Made by a program: the position numbers and the translations under genes. Shown here piece after piece: positions 7,759 through 7,878 of a stretch of 7,878 nucleotides of DNA (the stretch's first letter is position 1; every line of letters begins with the position of its first letter). This DNA is from Bacteroidales bacterium UBA1725. Lineage in GTDB: Bacteria > Bacteroidota > Bacteroidia > Bacteroidales > UBA932. A model generated the notes under the pieces. It did not search any database, was not told where the DNA came from, and was given only the letters and a program-made list of their open reading frames with translations. The DNA lies in contig DCIN01000084.1 in NCBI GenBank assembly GCA_002315815.1, positions 1 through 7,878 on the forward strand. The letters are read 5' to 3'.

Positions 7759-7766
7759 CAAAGATA
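7759..7766 (-). promoter_or_regulatory. Bacteroides-type -7 promoter element for the M3 peptidase gene
   Basis: On the minus strand this reads TATCTTTG, an exact match to the Bacteroides -7 consensus TAnnTTTG. It lies 19 bp upstream of the ATG at 7739, so the expected leader is only about 10-15 nucleotides. About 19 bp further upstream, the expected -33 position holds GGTG rather than TTTG, so that element is weak. The position supports the 7739 start codon. Confidence 0.6.
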
Positions 7767-7841
7767 ACATATTTTGCAGGGACTGCACCCCAATAACTGT
7801 TGAACTGCATGCAAAATGAGAACCGCCCCGCTCCATTGTCC

Positions 7842-7872
7842 TTTGTTAAGTGAAGAGAAAAAAATAAGTTGG
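7842..7872 (+). promoter_or_regulatory. Candidate Bacteroides-type promoter pointing out of the right end
   Basis: TTTG at 7842-7845 is followed by a 19-bp A-rich spacer and TAAGTTGG at 7865-7872. The first element matches the -33 consensus exactly, the spacer is the preferred length, and the second matches five of the six fixed positions of TAnnTTTG. Transcription would run rightward, divergent from the M3 gene, into a gene beyond the window. No coding sequence can be assigned to the last 60 or so bases. Confidence 0.5.
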
Positions 7873-7878
7873 TAAAGA

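Noticed and set aside
7740..7814. 25-residue N-terminal extension of the M3 protein
   Set aside because: It would precede a complete lipoprotein signal peptide and start upstream of the best promoter element.

Overview
The window looks like chromosome of a Bacteroidota species, probably Bacteroidales. Three things point that way: the proteins are Bacteroidota-like (a CBM48-type/CE1 esterase, a periplasmic M16 protease with a helical insert, a lipoprotein M3 dipeptidase); the 5' regions are A/T-rich and lack clear Shine-Dalgarno sequences; and two sites match the Bacteroides TTTG / TAnnTTTG promoter pattern. The genus cannot be fixed from the sequence.

Layout. Positions 1-63 are an A/T-rich leader with a 10-bp tandem repeat. 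A plus-strand cluster follows: a small exported protein of the DUF4412/LolA-like type (64-642), an exported CE1-like esterase (682-1863) and a GNAT acetyltransferase (1851-2453) that overlaps the esterase by 13 bp. This cluster meets two minus-strand peptidase genes tail to tail. The M16 gene (2475-5351) lies downstream of the M3 gene (5637-7739). The 285-bp gap between them (5352-5636) holds a hairpin and a short transposase-like remnant. Upstream of the M3 gene is a clear Bacteroides-type -7 element, and a good plus-strand promoter candidate at 7842-7872 points out of the right end.

How the genes may work together. Both peptidases carry export signals. M16 enzymes cut oligopeptides internally and Dcp-type M3 enzymes remove dipeptides from the C-terminus, so the pair could act in sequence on periplasmic peptides. 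The plus-strand cluster combines two exported proteins with a cytoplasmic acetyltransferase, and no shared pathway is evident.

This is mostly ordinary housekeeping and accessory sequence. I found no convincing undescribed multi-gene system. The most distinctive items are the transposase-like relic, the repeat-bearing insert in the acetyltransferase, and the promoters around the M3 gene.
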